From Oehlia diaphana (lineage: Eukaryota; Glomeromycota; Glomeromycetes; Glomerales; Glomeraceae): a DNA stretch of 10,410 nt. Positions 7,315 to 10,410 of the stretch are shown in pieces. The notes under the pieces were generated by a model that was not told the origin of the DNA, made no database searches, and saw nothing but the letters and a program-made list of their open reading frames with translations. Position 1 is the first letter of the stretch. The number at the start of each line of letters is the position of its first letter. The stretch covers positions 3,871 through 14,280 of the forward strand of contig QZLH01000753.1 in the NCBI GenBank assembly GCA_003833135.1, given 5' to 3'. A program made the translations under genes and the position numbers.

Positions 7315-7851
7315 ACAATATAAAAATGATGATTTACACAGCAAAAAAAGCTGGACCTAACGACTTAACGACAGAGACATACAGAGACTATCATTTACTG
7401 TATCCGAAGGGTTGATATAAATCACAAGAAATTATTGATTGTCTCTCTATTGACTAATATTAGAATTTAGAATTAATATAATAAATTTAAAATGAAAGTA
7501 TGAATTCACATTAACTTATTATATGCACATTACATTACCTTATTCCAAAGGAGAGGCAAACAAGAATTTACTGCGATTAATAAGAAAGTCTTTGAGATGA
7601 TAAAATTTTTCTTTAACAAAATAAACCTTTATATAATTTTATAAGCCATTATTCTCAATTAGGTGTCCATTATTCAAACTTTTGATATTCATTGTTTTAA
7701 AAATAAATTCTTTGATGTCAATTGTTAATTAAAAAATAACTGAATTCTTTGTTTCTATTATTAGTTTTTATTTTTAGTAGATATATTTATTTTTATAACC
7801 GAATTCACGTGATTTAACTGAAATTTGCAGATCATGTGATCACTTCGATCG
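7315..7851. other. Intergenic, no gene seen
   Basis: AT-rich, no sustained frames. It contains GACTTAACGACAGAGACATACAGAGAC near 7360 and a CACGTGAT at 7806-7813. Nothing else stands out. Confidence 0.45.
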
Positions 7852-8149
7852 CATATGGGCGCATTTTTGGAATAGCCTTATTAGTCTGTTGTAGATCAAA
7901 TTGACATATGTTTTAAAATTAATATATGGTCTAAATTACCAGTTTATTTTAATAATATCTTAAAACTGCATAAATAATACTTTTCTTATATAATTAATCA
8001 TGTTAATTTGGGACATATGTTGATTTGGTTATAATAAATCTAACCAATTGATCCAGGTAAGAGGTGTGTCAATAATATATTAAATTATTAAGTCTAACCA
8101 ATTGTCCTAGGTAGAAGGGTGTGTCAAATTCCAAAAATGCGCCCATATG
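7852..8149. mobile_element. MITE-like element with perfect 22-bp terminal inverted repeats
   Basis: The left end 7852-7873 begins CATATGGGCGCATTTTTGG. The right end 8128-8149 is its exact reverse complement over all 22 bases, ending CCAAAAATGCGCCCATATG. The element is about 298 bp with no coding capacity, the size and shape of a non-autonomous DNA transposon. If the ends are taken as TGGGCGC...GCGCCCA (7856-8145), they are flanked by TA at 7854-7855 and 8146-8147, the target duplication of Tc1/mariner-type elements. The outer CATATG is itself a palindrome, so the boundary is ambiguous. Confidence 0.8.
8039..8126. repeat. Subterminal direct repeat inside the MITE
   Basis: TCTAACCAATTGATCCAGGT at 8039 and TCTAACCAATTGTCCTAGGT at 8093 are each followed by a purine-rich GGTGTGTCAA, with a 54-bp offset. 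Only the right side of the element has them. Subterminal repeats of this kind often bind transposase in related elements, but that is inference here. Confidence 0.65.
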
Positions 8150-8216
8150 GTGAAAAAAATAATGGGATAAAGAAGACGAAGTTTAAACAGCAATAAAAAA
8201 CATAATAATAACAATT

Positions 8217-8480
8217 TTGATTATGATTTTCCCTTGAAGCAGTGTCAGAAGAAGCTTATTTGTAATATTTTTCTGAGATTAAATTATTTCTTAACGTTAA
8301 GGATAATATTATTCTTACGTCAAGGATGACATATTCAAGTTTATTTAAGATTAGAAATGAAGAACATTATATGGTCAATTTGATTATGATTCTTTCTTAA
8401 AAAGGTGTAGAAGAAATTATTGGTATTATTTTATCAACATTAGATTATTTTTTTACGTCAAGAAAGATAATATCATTAAA
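8217..8480. repeat. Diverged ~162-bp duplication
   Basis: TTTGATTATGATT at 8217 recurs at 8379. It is followed in both by GTGTNAGAAGAA, a TTATTNGTAATATT-like string, ATTAAATTATTT, ACGTCAAG and GATAATAT. Intervening parts are diverged. Related AGATCAGGTATGAAGAA and AGATTAGAAATGAAGAA words at about 8559 and 8349 hint at a third, shorter copy. No coding frame. Confidence 0.5.
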
Positions 8481-8859
8481 ACTATTGATTTTTATAATAG
8501 ATATTAAGATCATTAGGATCAGAAATAGAACCCGTTTCACACGAAGAATACATTTTATTAAGATCAGGTATGAAGAAATCAGAAAATAATTATAATCATT
8601 TATTTAGAATTTTCTTTGACAGATGCATAAATTGAAATACTTTACTTCAGCATTTTATCTGAACACAATTTTAATTTTTAGATTCATACGTAATGTTATG
8701 ATACTGTGAAAATTCACATTATGGTAAACAGATTTCACGAAAGAAAAGAAAATATATTTAATTGATCATTTGTTAATTAAATATATAAAATGATCTTAGA
8801 TCAGCTTTATATGATCTTGAAAGATACAAGTCTAAAATTTATTTATTTAATTCTAATCA
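8481..8859. other. Intergenic, no gene seen
   Basis: AT-rich sequence downstream (3') of the SPRY gene relic. TGATCATTTG, ATGATCTTAG and ATATGATCTTG near 8763-8818 repeat the GATC word, but no defined element can be named. Confidence 0.4.
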
Positions 8860-9771
8860 CTAGACAATATAACTTTTATGCAACTCGATTGTAATAATAT
8901 CCTGGCAAATCCCAAATAAAGAAACTACTGGATAAAGCTGTGTTGTTAAATTATTTCACCAATGAACTTTTAAATATTTAATGCCGTTAATGGTAAAAAA
9001 ATAATCTTTTCGTTTTATATCTATTTGTACTAATATTTTAGTATTCTTATTCTCAATCAGAGGACAATAAAATTTGTATTTACTGTTATGATAGCACATA
9101 CCATTTGAGGCTAGTACCCATCCCATGACCTGATTTTCTGCAAACTCCTCTTTGTTAAATTTTTCTTTTTCACAAATCCCAACTGCAAATGAGCCAGTTC
9201 CTTTCTTCTTGATTAACCATTTGTACACATCGTTTTCTAATAGCTTATTTGATCTAACGCTCTGATAATCACACATTCTACTGTTATTTCTTACTTTCTT
9301 ATTATTATCTTCTATAATTAATTTAGACTCACAATATTTCTCATCCCAAAAATAATTATTAAAAATACGAATATTTATTTTTAAAAATTCACTTGTAAGC
9401 GTACAAAATGATTCAAATATATGCATATAAAATGGATAAATAATTTTGCAAATAATTAATTTTTCAATTTGATTATAGTCTATAATCTCATCAAATTTAC
9501 TAAATGTATCAACTAAATGTGGTCTTATTCTGATAATATCTATTAATTCTTTTATATATTCAACATTATTACAATGATTAAGCTTATTATAAGTTGGCAT
9601 TATTTGCTTTATTTTTTGAAGTAAATCAAAAGCTTCTTCTTTTACAAGCGAAATAATTCTATAGCGAAAGAATTCGTATTCAGAATTAATAAACTCAAAA
9701 TGTTTACCGCTAAACTTTTTTATTTTTAGAATATATTTACACAGGTCAAAATATGAAAAATCAGTCACCAA
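8860..9771 (-). pseudogene. SPRY-domain protein, 5' truncated and with premature TGA
   Basis: The frame is open from about 9771 to TGA 8958-8956 (271 codons). Residues 1-160 are helical and unrecognised (FDLCKYILKIKKFSGKHFEF, IRPHLVDTFSKFDEI). From about residue 170 it reads as a SPRY/B30.2-like domain, a protein-interaction beta-sandwich: VYKW (W185), GSFAVGICEK (194-202), MGWVLASNGMCYH (216-228) and VQIDIKRKDYFFTING (248-263). After YLKVHW the TGA interrupts it, yet the same frame continues NNLTTQLYPVVSLFGICQD and IITIELHKSYIV to TAG 8862-8860, which is the expected end of a SPRY fold (LYPVVSLF). The stop is therefore probably a nonsense lesion. The upstream limit starts with TTG, not ATG, inside the palindromic GATTGGT repeat. 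The first in-frame ATG is residue 58 (9600-9598). An upstream exon may have been displaced by the repeat. SPRY call is firm; partner and role are unknown. Confidence 0.75.
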
Positions 9772-9797
9772 TCGGTCATATGACCGATTGGTGACTG
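9762..9797. repeat. Perfect 36-bp palindrome
   Basis: The left half CAGTCACCAATCGGTCAT (9762-9779) is followed directly by its exact reverse complement (9780-9797), centred on CATATG. It overlaps the first codons of the SPRY gene's open frame. Confidence 0.9.
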
Positions 9798-10355
9798 GTT
9801 GGAAGCTGATTGTTACCTATTAGTGACCGATTCTTTCAATCTGTTACCAATCGGTCACAAATTAGGCATAAATTGCCAATCAGTCACCAATCGGTCATAT
9901 GACCGATTGGTAACTGATTGGTGACTGATTGGTTGCCGATTTATTTATAATATTTGATTTACGTATTAAAGTTAAAAAATTAGCATTATAGTCTTATAAA
10001 GCAAGTCAAATTATACTTAATCTGAGCTTTTGAGTTTGTTTTGATAAATATATTAAATTTATTATTGACAATCAGTCACCAATCGGTCACTAATCTGACA
10101 TAGCCGATTGGTGACTGATTGGTTACTGATTGGTTTACAATATTTTATTTACGTATTAAAGTTAAAAAATTAGCATTATAGTCTTATAAAGCAAGTCAAA
10201 TTATATTTAATCTGAGCTTTTGAGTTTGTTCTGATAAATATATTAAGTTTATTATTAACAATCAGTCACCAATCGGTCACCCAGGGTAATGAAATATCTT
10301 TTATCTTTGACAACTGATATAAGCGATTGGTGACCGATTGGTTACTGATTGGTTT
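9762..10355. repeat. Array of palindromic GATTGGT repeats with ~190-bp period
   Basis: CAATCAGTCACCAATCGGTCA starts three units at 9877, 10069 and 10259 (offsets 192 and 190). Each is paired with an inverted arm of CCGATTGGTGACTGATTGG type. Between arms lies a shared AT-rich spacer starting ACGTATTAAAGTTAAAAAATT at 9961 and 10151; over about 130 bp these two differ at only a few bases. Within the arms, 10-11-bp words of the form GACYGATTGGT repeat head to tail. Palindromes: 9762-9797 (perfect), 9877-9920 (44 bp, one mismatch) and 10069-10086 with 10104-10121 (18-bp arms, 17-nt loop). The last unit has a different 59-nt spacer between arms. Confidence 0.85.
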
Positions 10356-10410
10356 GCAATTTAGGATTTTTATTTATTACTTTAATATGTAAAATGAAAG
10401 AAAATCGGCT
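10356..10410. other. Window end, AT-rich, nothing identified
   Basis: Fifty-five bases after the repeat array, ending GAAAATCGGCT. No feature can be supported. Confidence 0.3.

Noticed and set aside
9762..10355. CRISPR array
   Set aside because: The repeats are palindromic with near-identical, long AT-rich spacers and sit in intron-containing eukaryotic DNA; no cas-like gene is present.
1..10410. tRNA or rRNA genes
   Set aside because: No T-loop GTTCRANNC paired with a cloverleaf and no rRNA-like conserved stretch was found on either strand by eye.

Overview
This window looks like AT-rich eukaryotic nuclear DNA. GC is roughly a quarter by eye, introns are short (about 65-115 nt, GT...AG), and homopolymer tracts and diverged repeats are everywhere. 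The best guess is an arbuscular mycorrhizal fungus (Glomeromycotina, Rhizophagus-like). That rests on base composition, intron style and the protein at the left edge, which resembles an expanded lineage family I associate with Rhizophagus. The assignment is inference, not a database result.

Layout. A two-exon gene relic of that expanded family lies at 8-469 (+). An intergenic stretch follows, with a small possible exon on the minus strand (781-995) and a nested tandem-repeat block (1204-1722). At 1884-3808 (+) I can thread a nine-exon gene with one consistent reading frame across nearly all its splice junctions. It has a signal peptide, five spaced cysteines, a WTSF motif, coiled coil and C-terminal membrane segments, the architecture of the Kar5/Tht1/Brambleberry/GEX1 nuclear-fusion (karyogamy) family. 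It is broken by a frameshift, several in-frame stops and a lost splice donor. The stretch 3809-4889 holds only a short direct repeat and a GC-richer island. A coiled-coil fragment (4890-5162, +) and a run of mini-repeats and diverged ~140-bp tandem repeats (5356-6330) come next.

On the minus strand, 6457-7243 is an unrecognised protein gene of about 260 codons that stays open only if one stop and two homopolymer frameshifts are crossed. It has CCAAT and CACGTG boxes just upstream. A ~298-bp MITE with perfect 22-bp terminal inverted repeats lies at 7852-8149, followed by a diverged duplication (8217-8480). The right part is a minus-strand SPRY-domain gene (8860-9771), cut by a TGA inside the SPRY domain and missing a normal start because it runs into an array of palindromic GATTGGT repeats with a 190-bp period (9762-10355).

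No intact conventional gene is visible. The four protein-coding relics do not look like one pathway; this is best read as a gene graveyard among repeats. Part of the damage (single-base shifts in homopolymers) could instead be assembly error, but the many stops in the Kar5-like gene cannot easily be explained that way.
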